DNA of 64,000 bases from JAXLSZ01 sp046330315 (lineage in GTDB: Bacteria > Actinomycetota > Thermoleophilia > Solirubrobacterales > 70-9): positions 1 through 64,000 of the forward strand of contig JAXLSZ010000010.1 of NCBI GenBank assembly GCA_046330315.1, in the 5' to 3' direction. The translations under genes were made by a program, and so were the position numbers. Below, one piece after another: positions 34,276-43,319 of the stretch. The notes below the pieces were generated by a model. That model ran no database searches, had not been told where the DNA came from, and saw nothing but the letters and a program-made list of their open reading frames with translations. Each line of letters opens with the position of its first letter. Within the stretch, counting starts at the first letter, position 1.

Positions 34276-34884
34276 TCAGCCTGCGTAGGGATCGTGCAGC
34301 GCCCCGCCGGAGTGACGGTCACGCCTGGAGCGCAGCACGACCACGGCGGCGGAGATCACGGCCAGCCCGGCGATCGCGATCAGCACCGCGCTGAGGGGCG
34401 AGGAGCCGCCGCTGTCGCTGGGGGACTTGTAGCCGGCCTGCTGGCCAAGGTTCACCTGCTCGGCAGACCCCTGCGAGCCGCTGCTTGCGGCGCTGCCGGC
34501 GGCGGCGGTTCCACCGGAGGCGTTAGCGGCGCCCGAGGAGGCGCTCCCGCTGGCCGAGCCCGAGCCCGAGGCGCCGCCCGCGGGGGCGGAGGTCCCGCCG
34601 GAGCCCGTGGAGGCGGACCCGGACCCGCCGCTGCCGGACCCGCCGCTGCCGGACCCGCCGACGGCGCTGCCGTTGCCGGAGCCCTGCGATCCCGAGCCGT
34701 TGCCGCCGGATCCCCCCGATCCCTTGTTCTTCTTCTTCCCGGTCGCCGTCGGCAGGGCGTCCTTGTACTGGACGCCGGCCGAACCGGCGCGGGCGAAGGC
34801 GGGAGCGAGGAGGGCGACGATCATCGCCCCGGCCGCAACCCAGACCAGAAAACGGGTGCGCGAAGTGCTCAAAGTCCCCTGCAT
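34276..34884 (-). CDS. surface-anchored Gly/Ser-rich low-complexity protein
   Basis: 202 residues from ATG 34884. N-terminal signal segment FLVWVAAGAMIVALLAPAFARA (about 12-33), a Lys patch GKKKNKG, roughly 100 residues of Gly/Ser/Ala spacer (SGGSGSASTGSGG-type), then a C-terminal transmembrane helix (about 165-185, LIAIAGLAVISAAVVVL) and a basic tail RSRRDRHSGG. Topology suggests a stalk spanning the cell wall. No LPXTG. Operon with the GH gene downstream. Confidence 0.6.
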   Translation of the reverse strand: MQGTLSTSRTRFLVWVAAGAMIVALLAPAFARAGSAGVQYKDALPTATGKKKNKGSGGSGGNGSGSQGSGNGSAVGGSGSGGSGSGGSGSASTGSGGTSAPAGGASGSGSASGSASSGAANASGGTAAAGSAASSGSQGSAEQVNLGQQAGYKSPSDSGGSSPLSAVLIAIAGLAVISAAVVVLRSRRDRHSGGALHDPYAG

Positions 34885-35232
34885 GGTGCGACAGGTTATC
34901 GCAGTTTCTGCTGCTCGATGCATTTCAGGCGAATCTCCTTGGCTACTCGAGGGCCCCGCGGGTCGCCGGCACCCGCCCCCGGGGTATGACCCGGAACGGC
35001 GACACCCGCCTCTGGCGCACCTAACCCGCCGGCGGGCCGGTTGTTTCGCTCCGGCGCCGGACTTGCCGGCCGCGGAGCGGGCGGTCGGACCGGTAGGGAG
35101 TCCGCGGCCACGCCGAGGCGGTCAGACCGGCAGGGAGTCCGCGCCCGGCGAGCCGATCGGAACGGCAGGGGAGTTGCGCGGCCACGGCAAGGCGGGCGGA
35201 ACGGCAGGGAGTCCGCGGCCTCGGCCAGGCGG
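34885..35232. other. 348-bp intergenic region, no gene seen
   Basis: Between the stalk-protein gene (start at 34884) and the 3' end of rmlC, all on the minus strand. The 34885-34945 part is less GC-rich and probably carries the promoter of the stalk-GH operon. The right part is the 37-bp tandem repeat. No convincing ORF. Confidence 0.65.
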
Positions 35233-35264
35233 TCAGAACGGCAGGGAGTCCGCGGCCTCGGCCA
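35080..35264. repeat. about 37-bp tandem repeat, five units, over the rmlC 3' end
   Basis: Units at 35080, 35117 (short), 35147 (diverged), 35191 and 35228. Each has GGCGG..GG and AACGGCAGGGAGTCC or a near variant. The unit 35228-35264 contains the rmlC stop (TCA at 35233) and last codons. Confidence 0.85.
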
Positions 35265-35784
35265 GCCTGGGGGCCGAGAGGTCGCGCTCGGAGAGCAGGG
35301 GCTCGCCCTCGAGCGGCCACTCGATGCCCACGTCGGGGTCGTCCCAGGCGATGCCCGACTCGGTCGCCGGGTCGTAGACGGTCGAGAGCAGGTAGGAGAC
35401 GTCGGCGAGGTCGCTGAGCACGCAGAAGCCGTGGCCGAACCCGACCGGGACGAATAGCTGGCGGTGGGAGACGTCGTCGAGCACGTAGCCCTCCCACCGT
35501 CCGTAGGTCTCCGATTCGCGGCGCAGGTCCACCGCCACGTCGAAGATCCGCCCCCGCACGCAGCGGACCAGCTTCGCCTGGCCGGGATCGGTCTGGAAAT
35601 GGACCCCGCGGAGCGTGTTGAGGCTGGAGCGGGAGTGGTTGTGCTGGACGAAGGGCACCTCGATGCCGGCCTCGGCCCAGGAGTCGGACCTGAAGGTCTC
35701 TACCAGGAAGCCGCGGGAGTCGCCGTGCACGTCCGGCTCGAGCAGGACCAGCCCCTCGAGCCCGGTCTCCAGGACCCTAGGCAT
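35233..35784 (-). CDS. rfbC: dTDP-4-dehydrorhamnose 3,5-epimerase
   Basis: 183 residues. DVHGDSRGFLVETFR, QHNHSRSSLNTLRGVHFQ (catalytic His of RGxHFQ), KLVRCVRGRIFDVAVDLR and FVPVGFGHGFCVLSD (second conserved His) are typical RmlC cupin motifs. Third step of dTDP-L-rhamnose synthesis, in the cytosol. Separated from rmlB by the 35-bp tandem repeat. Confidence 0.95.
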   Translation of the reverse strand: MPRVLETGLEGLVLLEPDVHGDSRGFLVETFRSDSWAEAGIEVPFVQHNHSRSSLNTLRGVHFQTDPGQAKLVRCVRGRIFDVAVDLRRESETYGRWEGYVLDDVSHRQLFVPVGFGHGFCVLSDLADVSYLLSTVYDPATESGIAWDDPDVGIEWPLEGEPLLSERDLSAPRLAEAADSLPF

Positions 35785-35892
35785 CAGTACGGGGCCCTTC
35801 CGTGGCGGCGTGTAGGCATCAGCCCGGGGCCCTTCCGTGGCGGCGTGGGGGCATCAGCCCCGGGGCCCTTCCGTGGCGGCCTGGCCGCATCA
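35781..35892. repeat. 35-bp tandem repeat linking rmlB stop to rmlC start
   Basis: Units start at 35781, 35816, 35851 and (partial) 35887, each beginning GCATCAG and containing GGGGCCCTTCCGTGGCGGC. In the first unit the CAT is the rmlC start codon; in the last the TCA is the rmlB stop. Confidence 0.9.
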
Positions 35893-36888
35893 GCCCAGCG
35901 CCTTGCCGTAGTGGCGGAGGTAGTACTCGCGGTACTCGCCCGAGCGAAGCGTCTCCCACCACTCCTCGTTGTCCCGGTACCAGGCGACGGTCCGCTCGAT
36001 CCCCTCGTCGAAGGAGACGGCCGCCTTCCAGCCCAGCCCCATCAGCTTCCCCGACGCCAGGGAGTAGCGGCGGTCGTGCCCCGGGCGGTCGCGGATGTGC
36101 TCGATCATCGAGGGGTCGGCGCCGGTCATCTCGACGATCCGCTCGACGACCTCGATGTTGGGCAGCTCGTCGGGACCGCCGACGTTGTAGGCCTGCCCGG
36201 CCTCGCCGCGCTCGAGCACGATGTCGATCGCCGCGGCGAAGTCCTCGACGAAGAGCCAGTTGCGGACCTGCGCCCCGTCGCCGTAGACCGGGATCGGGTC
36301 CCCGTGCAGCGCGTTCAGCACGGCCAGGGGGATCAGCTTCTCGGGATGCTGGCGGGGCCCGTAGTTGTTCGAGGCCCGGACGATCAGCGAGTCGGCCCCG
36401 AAGGTGTGGCGGAAGGCGGAGACGATCAGGTCCCCGCCGGCCTTGGAGGCCGAGTAGGGCGAGGAGGGATCCAGCGGCGAGGTCTCCGTGAAGGAGCCCT
36501 CGTCGATGGAGCCGTAGACCTCGTCGGTGGAGATCTGGAGATGCCGGATCTCCATGTCGCGCGCCGCCTCGAGCAGGACGAAGGTCCCGTAGACGTCGGT
36601 GGTGATGAACTCGCCCGGGTTGTCGATCGAGCGGTCCACGTGCGACTCGGCGGCGAAGTTGACGATCGCCTCGCAGCCCTCCAGCGCGCTGCGCACCGCC
36701 TCGCGGTCGCAGATGTCGCCCTCGACGAAGACGAGGCGGTTCTCCGGCAGGCCGGCGAGGTTCTCGCGCCGGCCGGCGTAGGTCAGCTTGTCGTAGACGA
36801 CCACGCTGTCGCCCGGATGCGCGGCGAGCCGGCGATGGACGAAGTTCGAGCCGATGAAGCCGGCCCCGCCGGAGACGAAGAGCCTCAC
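35890..36888 (-). CDS. rfbB: dTDP-glucose 4,6-dehydratase
   Basis: 332 residues from GTG 36888, coupled to the rmlD stop (GTGA). LFVSGGAGFIGSNFV (2-17) binds NAD, LTYAGRRENL is the family signature, ISTDEVYGSI and SPYSASKAGGDL give the Ser/Thr-Tyr-Lys triad with the Asp-Glu of DEVYG for dehydration, and RASNNYGPRQHPEKLIP the substrate loop. Makes dTDP-4-dehydro-6-deoxyglucose. Confidence 0.96.
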   Translation of the reverse strand: MRLFVSGGAGFIGSNFVHRRLAAHPGDSVVVYDKLTYAGRRENLAGLPENRLVFVEGDICDREAVRSALEGCEAIVNFAAESHVDRSIDNPGEFITTDVYGTFVLLEAARDMEIRHLQISTDEVYGSIDEGSFTETSPLDPSSPYSASKAGGDLIVSAFRHTFGADSLIVRASNNYGPRQHPEKLIPLAVLNALHGDPIPVYGDGAQVRNWLFVEDFAAAIDIVLERGEAGQAYNVGGPDELPNIEVVERIVEMTGADPSMIEHIRDRPGHDRRYSLASGKLMGLGWKAAVSFDEGIERTVAWYRDNEEWWETLRSGEYREYYLRHYGKALG

Positions 36889-37745
36889 GGGGCCGCCTCC
36901 GCCGCGTGCTCGGCGCTGCGCTGCGCCAGGTATCCGGCTAGGCCGTCGCGCCAGGAGGGGAGCAGGATCGCGTGCTCGCGCTCGCTGAGGAGCGCCGAGA
37001 GCGCCGGCCGTGGCGCCGGCCGGCCGAGCATCTCGGTGGTCCCCGAGAGCACCTTGCACTCGATCCCGGCCTGCTCGAAGATCTCCCGGGCGAAGTCGTA
37101 CCAGGAGCACTGCCCCTGTGCCGCCATGTGGTGGATCCCGTAGGCGGTGCCCTCGATCAGCCGCACGATGCCGTAGGCCAGGTGCCAGGTGTAGGTGGGC
37201 GAGCCGACCTGGTCGCGGACCACCAGCACCTCGCCGTGGTCGGCGGCGAGCCGGAGCATCGTCTCGACGAAGTTGGGACCGGCGATCCCGAACAGCCAGG
37301 AGGAGCGCACGACGAAGTGCCGGGTGTTGGCGGCCGCGGTCGCCTCCTCCCCGGCGAGCTTGGTGCGGCCGTAGGCCGACAGCGGCGCCGGCTGGTCGGT
37401 CTCCACGTAGGGGGAGTCCTTGGTCCCGTCGAAGACGTAGTCGCTGGACACGTAGACGACCTTGGCGCCGACGGCGGCAGCCGAGGCGGCGACGTTCCCC
37501 GCGCCCTTGCCGTTCACCGCCATCGCCTCCGGCTCGGACTCCTCGGCGCCGTCCACGTCGGTCCACGCCGCGCAGTTGACGACGACGTCGGGGCGCTCGC
37601 CCTCGATCCGGTCGGCGACCGCCCCGGCCTCGGCGACGTCCATCTCGAGGTGGCCGAGGCCGATCACCTCGTGGCCGGCGTTGGCGGCCGCGAGCACGAC
37701 GTCGTGCCCGAGCATGCCGCCGGCTCCCGCCACCAGGACCTTCAT
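36885..37745 (-). CDS. rfbD: dTDP-4-dehydrorhamnose reductase
   Basis: 286 residues. VLVAGAGGMLGHDVV binds NADPH, VVNCAAWTDVDGAE and VYVSSDYVFDG (a Thr/Ser of the triad), then YGRTKLAGE (YxxxK) are diagnostic of RmlD. Final step to dTDP-L-rhamnose. 22-bp gap after rmlA, 4-bp overlap with rmlB. Confidence 0.96.
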   Translation of the reverse strand: MKVLVAGAGGMLGHDVVLAAANAGHEVIGLGHLEMDVAEAGAVADRIEGERPDVVVNCAAWTDVDGAEESEPEAMAVNGKGAGNVAASAAAVGAKVVYVSSDYVFDGTKDSPYVETDQPAPLSAYGRTKLAGEEATAAANTRHFVVRSSWLFGIAGPNFVETMLRLAADHGEVLVVRDQVGSPTYTWHLAYGIVRLIEGTAYGIHHMAAQGQCSWYDFAREIFEQAGIECKVLSGTTEMLGRPAPRPALSALLSEREHAILLPSWRDGLAGYLAQRSAEHAAEAAP

Positions 37746-37767
37746 CGCCCGCTCTTCCCGGGCGCGC

Positions 37768-38844
37768 TCACGCGATCTCGATCTCCGAGTGGTCCCCGAC
37801 CAGCATCCGCAGGGTCTTCGGCAGCGCCCAGCTCCGCCTGGTCAGCCTCACGTCGCGGCCTATCAGGCTCGCCTCCATGCGCGTCCCCAGCTCCTCGATC
37901 ACCGAGCCCTCGAGAATGATCGAGTGCTCGACCTCGGAGCGCTTGATGCGGACGTTCTCGCCGACCGACGTGTAGGGCCCGACGTAGGACTCCTCGATCC
38001 GGGCGCCGGGACCGATCACCGCCGGGCCGCGCACCACCGAGCCCGCGATCGAAGCGCCGGGCTCGAGGATCACCCGCCCCTCGACCTTGCAGTTGTCCAC
38101 CTCGCCGTCGATGCGGTGCTCGATCTCTTCGAGGACGAGCTGGTTGGCCTCCAGCATGTCCTCGAGCTTGCCGGTGTCCTTCCACCATCCCTTGACGATC
38201 TCCGACTGCACGCGGTGGCCGTCGCTGATCAGGCTCTGGATCGCCTCGGTGATCTCCAGCTCGCCGCGCCAGGAGGGCTCGAGCTCCCGCGCCGCCTCGA
38301 GGATCGAGGGGCCGAACAGGTAGACCCCGACCAGCGCCAGGTCCGACGGCGGGTCCTTGGGCTTCTCGATCAGCCGCACGACCTTGTCCCCGTCGAGCTC
38401 GGCGACCCCGTAGGAGCTGGGGTCCGAGACCCGGGTCAGCAGGATCAGGGCGTCGGGCTCGTCGGAGAGGAAGCTCGCGACCTCGCTGCGGATCCCGTCG
38501 CGCAGCAGGTTGTCGCCCAGGTACATGACGAATCGCGAGTCGCCGAGGAAGTCCTCGGCGGTCAGCACCGCATGGGCGAGGCCAAGCGGCTCCTCCTGGA
38601 GGATGTAGGTGATCTCGGCCCCGAAGGCGGAGCCGTCGCCGACCGACTCGCGGATCTCGTCGCCGGTGGCCGGGGCGATCACGATCCCGATCTCCTCGAC
38701 GCCGGCCTCGACCAGAGCTTCGACCCCGTAGAAGAGCACGGGCTTGTTGGCGACCGGGACGAGCTGCTTCGCGGAGGTGTGCGTGATCGGGCGCAGCCGC
38801 GTTCCGGCGCCCCCGGAGAGGATCAGGCCCTTCAGTCCATCCAT
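37768..38844 (-). CDS. rfbA: glucose-1-phosphate thymidylyltransferase, long form
   Basis: 358 residues. LILSGGAGTRLRPITHTSAKQLVPV is the nucleotidyltransferase signature (quoted parts: GGAGTRLRP, KQLVPV). MYLGDNLL and RLIEKPKDP and GWWKDTGK are RmlA motifs. Beyond residue 245 there is a left-handed beta-helix hexapeptide tail (VEGRVILEPGASI, GPAVIGPGARI), the StrD-like long class rather than the 290-residue RmlA. First gene of the rml operon; divergent from the GT2 at 38991. Confidence 0.94.
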   Translation of the reverse strand: MDGLKGLILSGGAGTRLRPITHTSAKQLVPVANKPVLFYGVEALVEAGVEEIGIVIAPATGDEIRESVGDGSAFGAEITYILQEEPLGLAHAVLTAEDFLGDSRFVMYLGDNLLRDGIRSEVASFLSDEPDALILLTRVSDPSSYGVAELDGDKVVRLIEKPKDPPSDLALVGVYLFGPSILEAARELEPSWRGELEITEAIQSLISDGHRVQSEIVKGWWKDTGKLEDMLEANQLVLEEIEHRIDGEVDNCKVEGRVILEPGASIAGSVVRGPAVIGPGARIEESYVGPYTSVGENVRIKRSEVEHSIILEGSVIEELGTRMEASLIGRDVRLTRRSWALPKTLRMLVGDHSEIEIA

Positions 38845-38990
38845 GCGAGCGCAAGGCTAGCGCCCTCGCCGCCGAGGGCAATTCGTGGAGAATCGTGCAT
38901 GATGGGGCCCGCCGTATCCGCAATGTGCGAATTTCCGGGCCGGGTCCGCCGGTGGCCGGGGCCCCGGCCGATGACCCCCACGCCCCCCTG

Positions 38991-39932
38991 ATGGAGCCGA
39001 CTCTCTACATCCCGCACTGGAACGGCGGCCTGCTGCGGCGCACGATCGCCAGCCTCGAGGCCCAGTCGGAGCGCTGCCGGGTCGTGATCGTGGACAACGC
39101 CTCCACGGACGGGTTCATCGACGAGGTCCGCGAGGGGTTCCCCTGGGTCGAGGTGATCCGCCTGGAGCGCAACCGCGGCTTCGGGGTCGCCCTCAACCAC
39201 GCCACCGGGGCGGTGGGAGGCGACCCCCTGATCTTCCTCAACGACGACGTCGAGTGCGAGCCCGGCTTCGTCGAGGCGATGATGGCGAGGGCCGGCGACG
39301 CCGAGATGGTCGCCGGGGTGCTGCTCCAGGACGCGAACCCGGGCCTGATCGACTCCGCCGGGGTGATCGCCGACGCCGGCACGCTGATGGCCTTCGACTA
39401 CCTGCAGGGCGAGCCGGCGGAGGTCGCCGAGAGCGCGCCGCCGCCGCTCGGCCCGACCGGGGGGGCGGCGCTCTACCGGCGCGAGCCCTTCGAGGCGATC
39501 GGCGGCTTCGACGAGCGGATCTTCCTCTACTACGAGGACCTCGACCTGGCGCTGCGGATGCACCTGGCCGGGGCGCGCTGCGTGCTGGCGAGCCGGGCGC
39601 GCGGCCGGCACGTCGGCTCGGCCACCCTCGGGCAGCGATCCGGGGAGAAGTACGTGCACACCGGCTGGAGCCGCGCCTACATGCTGCGCCGCTACGGCGT
39701 CATGCGCAACCCGTCCAACGCGCTTCGCACCCTCGGGTCCGAGGCCGCGATCTGCGCCGGCCAGGTCGTCCTCGACCACACCTTCAGGGGGATCGTCGGC
39801 CGCCTGCGGGGGTGGCGCGACGCCCGGGGCCTGGAGCGCAGGGAGCTGCCGGCGGAGGGGCTCTCGACCGTGCCGGTGCCGTCGGGGCTGCTGAGGCGGG
39901 CCCGGCGGCGGCTCGGGGGGCGCGGGCGCTAG
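38991..39932 (+). CDS. family 2 glycosyltransferase (rhamnosyltransferase-like)
   Basis: 313 residues from ATG 38991; an in-frame GTG at 38895 would add 32 Pro/Gly-rich residues. TLYIPHWNGG starts the GT-A fold, VVIVDNASTDG the nucleotide-binding strand, FLNDDVECEPGF the metal-binding D-D, and GGFDERIFLYYEDLDLALRM the acceptor-side ED motif. Resembles WbbL/RfbF-type rhamnosyltransferases. Divergent from rmlA. Confidence 0.85.
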   Translation: MEPTLYIPHWNGGLLRRTIASLEAQSERCRVVIVDNASTDGFIDEVREGFPWVEVIRLERNRGFGVALNHATGAVGGDPLIFLNDDVECEPGFVEAMMARAGDAEMVAGVLLQDANPGLIDSAGVIADAGTLMAFDYLQGEPAEVAESAPPPLGPTGGAALYRREPFEAIGGFDERIFLYYEDLDLALRMHLAGARCVLASRARGRHVGSATLGQRSGEKYVHTGWSRAYMLRRYGVMRNPSNALRTLGSEAAICAGQVVLDHTFRGIVGRLRGWRDARGLERRELPAEGLSTVPVPSGLLRRARRRLGGRGR

Positions 39933-39999
39933 GTCCGCGGCCACCCGGGGGGCGCGGTGGATGCGCGAAGGCTCGGGGGGGCGCGGGCGCTAGGTCCGC
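39910..39999. repeat. 29/30-bp direct repeat carrying both stops of a convergent pair
   Basis: 39910-39938 and 39970-39999 differ by one extra G. Both contain GCTAGGTCCGC; CTAG encodes TAG on either strand. In the left copy it is the stop of the + gene, in the right copy of the - gene. Confidence 0.9.
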
Positions 40000-41105
40000 A
40001 GCGGCCCGCCGGCCCGGGGCTCGGCGGGCAGGGGCGCCACGGCGGCGTCCATCCCCGGGCGCGAGCCGGCCATCAGGTCCTGGCGGGGGTGCAGGAGCGG
40101 CCGGGCGGGAACCGGTCGCGGCCCGACCCGGCCCTGGGCCCAGCCGACCCCGAGCCATTGCCTGGCCCGCCCGAGGTCTCCCGAGCGCTTCAGCCTGCGC
40201 CGCTTCTCCAGCAGCCCGGGCAGCCTTCGCAGCGCCTCCAGCTTGCCGCCCAGGGTGGCGAGCAGCCGGCGGCCCAGCAGCGCCTTGGCCAGCGACCCCG
40301 TCTCCACCGCGGCGATCCGGGGGATCGAGCGGGCCGGCATGAACTTGACCTGGGTGGAGAGCCGGTTGCGGGCCACCAGCCGGGCGTTGTCGGCGCCGGG
40401 CCGGCGAAACCCCGCCCTCCAGGCGGCGTTGCCGATGTGCCACGCGACCGCCCCCGGCTCCAGCGCGAAGCGCCAGCCGGTGACCCGCGCCCGGACGTTG
40501 AGGTCCACGTCCTCGTAGAAGGCGAAGTAGCTCTCGTCGTAGCCCCCGAGCTGCTCGAGCATCTCCCGGCGCAGCAGGCAGGCGGCGCCGCAGACCCCGA
40601 AGATCTCGCGGCGCTCGATCGGGGTCGCGCTCCGCGGCCGCCCGGCACCGTCCTCCCTGGCCCTTCCGTCCCTGGTCAGGGACTGGCCGTGGCTGTAGAC
40701 CACGGCCGCCGGGTCGTCGGGCTCCATCGGCAGGCCCCTGCGGAGCTGCAGGATCAGCGGCTGGACGCCGCCGAGGGTCGGATCGGGGGAGAGCGTCGCC
40801 GCCAGCCGGGCGAGGCAGTCGGGCTCGAGGACGGCGTCCTCGTTGAGCACCGTGACCAGCGGTGCCGCGGTCCGCGAGACGCCCAGGTTCACGGCCGCCG
40901 CGAACCCCCGATTGGCGGGCAGCGAGACATGCGGGACCCCGGACCCGGCGAGGAACTCGCCGGTCCCGTCCTCCGAGCCGTTGTCCACGACGAAGAGCTC
41001 GACCTCGACGTCGCGCTGCCCCCGGACCGAGTCCAGGCAGGCGCGGAGATCGCCGAGGCAGTTCCAGCTCGGGATGACCACTGCGACGGGGGGAGTCCCT
41101 CCCAT
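39990..41105 (-). CDS. family 2 glycosyltransferase
   Basis: 371 residues. VAVVIPSWNCLGDLRACLDS, LFVVDNGSEDGT, TVLNEDAVLEPDCL (NED in place of DDD) and GGYDESYFAFYEDVDLNVRARVTG give a complete GT-A catalytic domain up to about 235. The C-terminal 130 residues are basic and Pro-rich, perhaps membrane-associated. Its stop is inside the repeat shared with the convergent GT gene. Confidence 0.85.
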   Translation of the reverse strand: MGGTPPVAVVIPSWNCLGDLRACLDSVRGQRDVEVELFVVDNGSEDGTGEFLAGSGVPHVSLPANRGFAAAVNLGVSRTAAPLVTVLNEDAVLEPDCLARLAATLSPDPTLGGVQPLILQLRRGLPMEPDDPAAVVYSHGQSLTRDGRAREDGAGRPRSATPIERREIFGVCGAACLLRREMLEQLGGYDESYFAFYEDVDLNVRARVTGWRFALEPGAVAWHIGNAAWRAGFRRPGADNARLVARNRLSTQVKFMPARSIPRIAAVETGSLAKALLGRRLLATLGGKLEALRRLPGLLEKRRRLKRSGDLGRARQWLGVGWAQGRVGPRPVPARPLLHPRQDLMAGSRPGMDAAVAPLPAEPRAGGPLRT

Positions 41106-41221
41106 GGCCGGAAGCCTAGAGATTCCCCGCCCGGGCGTTGGGAAGGCCCGCTCGCAAGAGAGGTCCCGGATGCGCCAGAATCAGCAGCCCGCGCGCAGGG
41201 TCGCGGGATCGGACGCATTCC

Positions 41222-43243
41222 ATGAGAGCACTCCAGACACCGAGACCGGCGATGGCGCCCGGCCGCGAAGCCGGGGCGAACGGCGCCGGCCCCGGGCGAT
41301 GGCGGGACACCGCGGCCGGCGTCGCGGCTCTCCTCGCCCCGATCCTGCTGCTCGTGGGCATCGCCCTGCTGGGCTCCGGCGACGGCGGCTACGACGTCCA
41401 GGCCCGACACATCGCGGGTCTGTGCGTCTGGCTGGTGGTCGTCGGCCTGCTGGTCTTCGGGGCCGCCGGACGGACCAGGGTGGCCGGTCCGCTGTACCTG
41501 GCGATCGGCCTGCTATTCGCGCTCGCGGCCCTCAGCGCGGCGTCCTCGGCGTGGTCGGGCTCGACCGAGCGCAGCGTCACCGAGGCCGACCGCATCCTCG
41601 TCTACCTCGGCGTGCTGATCGCCGCCTTCCTGCTCACCCAGACCCGGGAGAGACGCCAGCGGTTCGCGGAGGGGCTGGCGATCGCCCTGGCCACGATCGC
41701 CGTGCTGGGCACGCTGAGCCGGCTCCTGCCCGATGTGCTCGGCGTCCACCAGCCACCTCAGTGGGGGGCCCGGCTCACCTACCCGCTCGGCTACTGGAAC
41801 GCGAACGGGACGATGTTCGCGATGGGGGTGGCGATGCTCCTCTGGGCCAGCCGCCGGGCGACGTGGACCGCGCTTCGCTACCTCGCGGCCGCCTGCATCC
41901 CCGTGGCCATGCTCGGCATCTACTTCACCTACTCCCGCGGCGGGGTGCTGGCGCTGGTGGTCGGGTCGGTGGCCCTGCTGGCGCTGTCCCGGGACCGGCT
42001 CTGGATCGCCGCCACCCTGGTCCTCTCGCTGGTGGCGACGGTTCCCGTGGTCAACGCGGTCCAGGCGCGACCGGCGCTCGAGAACACGCTGATCAACACC
42101 TCCCTGGCGACCCGGCAGGGACACGAGTTGCTCCCGATACTCGCGGCGAGCGTGGCGATCGTGCTGGCCGGCTTCGCCTTCCTTCGCTGGCTCGAGCGCC
42201 GCGAGGGCAGGGCGACCCTGGCCGTGGTGCACCTCTCGCGCAACCAGACGCTGCTGGGCGGCATCGCGGTCTTCGCGATCGCCTTCGCCGCGGTGGCGGG
42301 CCTGACCCTTGGCCCGAAGGCCTGGAAGGAGTTCTCCAAGAACGACATCCAGACTCCCAACCAGCCCTCGAAGCACTTCACGGACCTCCAGGGCTCCGGC
42401 CGGCGGGACTACTGGCGGGTCGCCTACCACGACTACCTGGACCGCCCGCTGCTCGGCCAGGGGGCGGGGTCCTACGAGTTCACCTGGGAGCAGCGTCGCT
42501 CGCTCGACAACCCGGTCCACGACGCCCACTCGCTCTACCTCGAGATGTTCGCCGAGCTCGGATCGGTCGGCGGGCTGCTGCTCCTCGCCCTGATCGGCTC
42601 GCTCGGGGTGATCGGCCTGATGGCCTGGCGGAGCTCGGCCGGCGCCGAGCGGGAGCGCCTCGCGGTCCTCTGGGCGCTGATCGCGGCCTTCGCCGTGGCG
42701 GCCGCATTCGACTGGTTCTGGGAGCTGGCCGGGCTGGGCTCCGTCTTCTTCCTCGCGGCCGGCGCCCTGCTCAGCAGCCGCTGCGAGCAGATGGCGGCCT
42801 CCGACAGGGAGCTCGGGATTCCCGACGACGGTCCCCGCTACGGGCTGATCGCGGTCGGCCTCCTCCTCGCCTGGGTCTCCGCGGCGGCGCTGATCGCCCC
42901 GCTGCTCGTTGACCGCGAGCTCTCCTCCTCCCGGAAGGCCGCCGCGGAGGGGAACATCGCCAAGGCGGTGGACGATGCCGAGAACGCCCGCGCAATCGAG
43001 CCGTGGGCCGCCTCGCCCTACCTCCAGCTCGGCCTGCTGGCGGAGCTGGCGGGCGACTACGACACCGCGGCGGCGCGCCTCACCGACGCGATCGAGCGAG
43101 AGGACCGCAACTGGCAGCTCTACTTCCTGCGCGCCCGCACCGAGCGCGAGGCGGGCAACGCGGCGGCAGCCCGCGCCGACCTCGCCAAGGTCCGGGAGCT
43201 GAACCCGCTGGGCCCGGTCCAGCCCGAGTCGGGAGGAGGGTAG
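41222..43243 (+). CDS. O-antigen ligase/polymerase-like membrane protein with TPR tail
   Basis: 673 residues from ATG 41222. About 11-12 transmembrane helices span residues 30-590. The central loop contains YPLGYWNANGTMFAMG and YFTYSRGGVLAL; a large extracellular loop (about 375-465) has GSGRRDYWRVAYHDYLDRPLLGQGAGSYEF and VHDAHSLYLEMFAELG, the Wzy_C/WaaL signature with its conserved Arg and His (short quotes: LLGQGAGSY, HDAHSLYLE). C-terminal TPR-like helices (AKAVDDAENARAIEPWA, LGLLAELAGDYDTA) lie at about 580-660. Could polymerise or ligate glycan; the partner flippase (Wzx) is not in the window. Confidence 0.8.
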   Translation: MRALQTPRPAMAPGREAGANGAGPGRWRDTAAGVAALLAPILLLVGIALLGSGDGGYDVQARHIAGLCVWLVVVGLLVFGAAGRTRVAGPLYLAIGLLFALAALSAASSAWSGSTERSVTEADRILVYLGVLIAAFLLTQTRERRQRFAEGLAIALATIAVLGTLSRLLPDVLGVHQPPQWGARLTYPLGYWNANGTMFAMGVAMLLWASRRATWTALRYLAAACIPVAMLGIYFTYSRGGVLALVVGSVALLALSRDRLWIAATLVLSLVATVPVVNAVQARPALENTLINTSLATRQGHELLPILAASVAIVLAGFAFLRWLERREGRATLAVVHLSRNQTLLGGIAVFAIAFAAVAGLTLGPKAWKEFSKNDIQTPNQPSKHFTDLQGSGRRDYWRVAYHDYLDRPLLGQGAGSYEFTWEQRRSLDNPVHDAHSLYLEMFAELGSVGGLLLLALIGSLGVIGLMAWRSSAGAERERLAVLWALIAAFAVAAAFDWFWELAGLGSVFFLAAGALLSSRCEQMAASDRELGIPDDGPRYGLIAVGLLLAWVSAAALIAPLLVDRELSSSRKAAAEGNIAKAVDDAENARAIEPWAASPYLQLGLLAELAGDYDTAAARLTDAIEREDRNWQLYFLRARTEREAGNAAAARADLAKVRELNPLGPVQPESGGG

Positions 43244-43319
43244 GCTGGGTGGGAGCGTTGCGCGGGCGCCGCAACTCCCCGGTGGGCGCTCGGAAACGTT
43301 ACGTTGACGCCAGGAGGGG

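Noticed and set aside
35021..35497. 158-codon minus-strand ORF overlapping rmlC
   Set aside because: Its translation is the 37-bp repeat in another frame; rmlC is the real gene.
41106..41221. possible tRNA or small RNA in the divergent gap before the ligase-like gene
   Set aside because: No cloverleaf, no TTCRANNC arm; nothing supportable.
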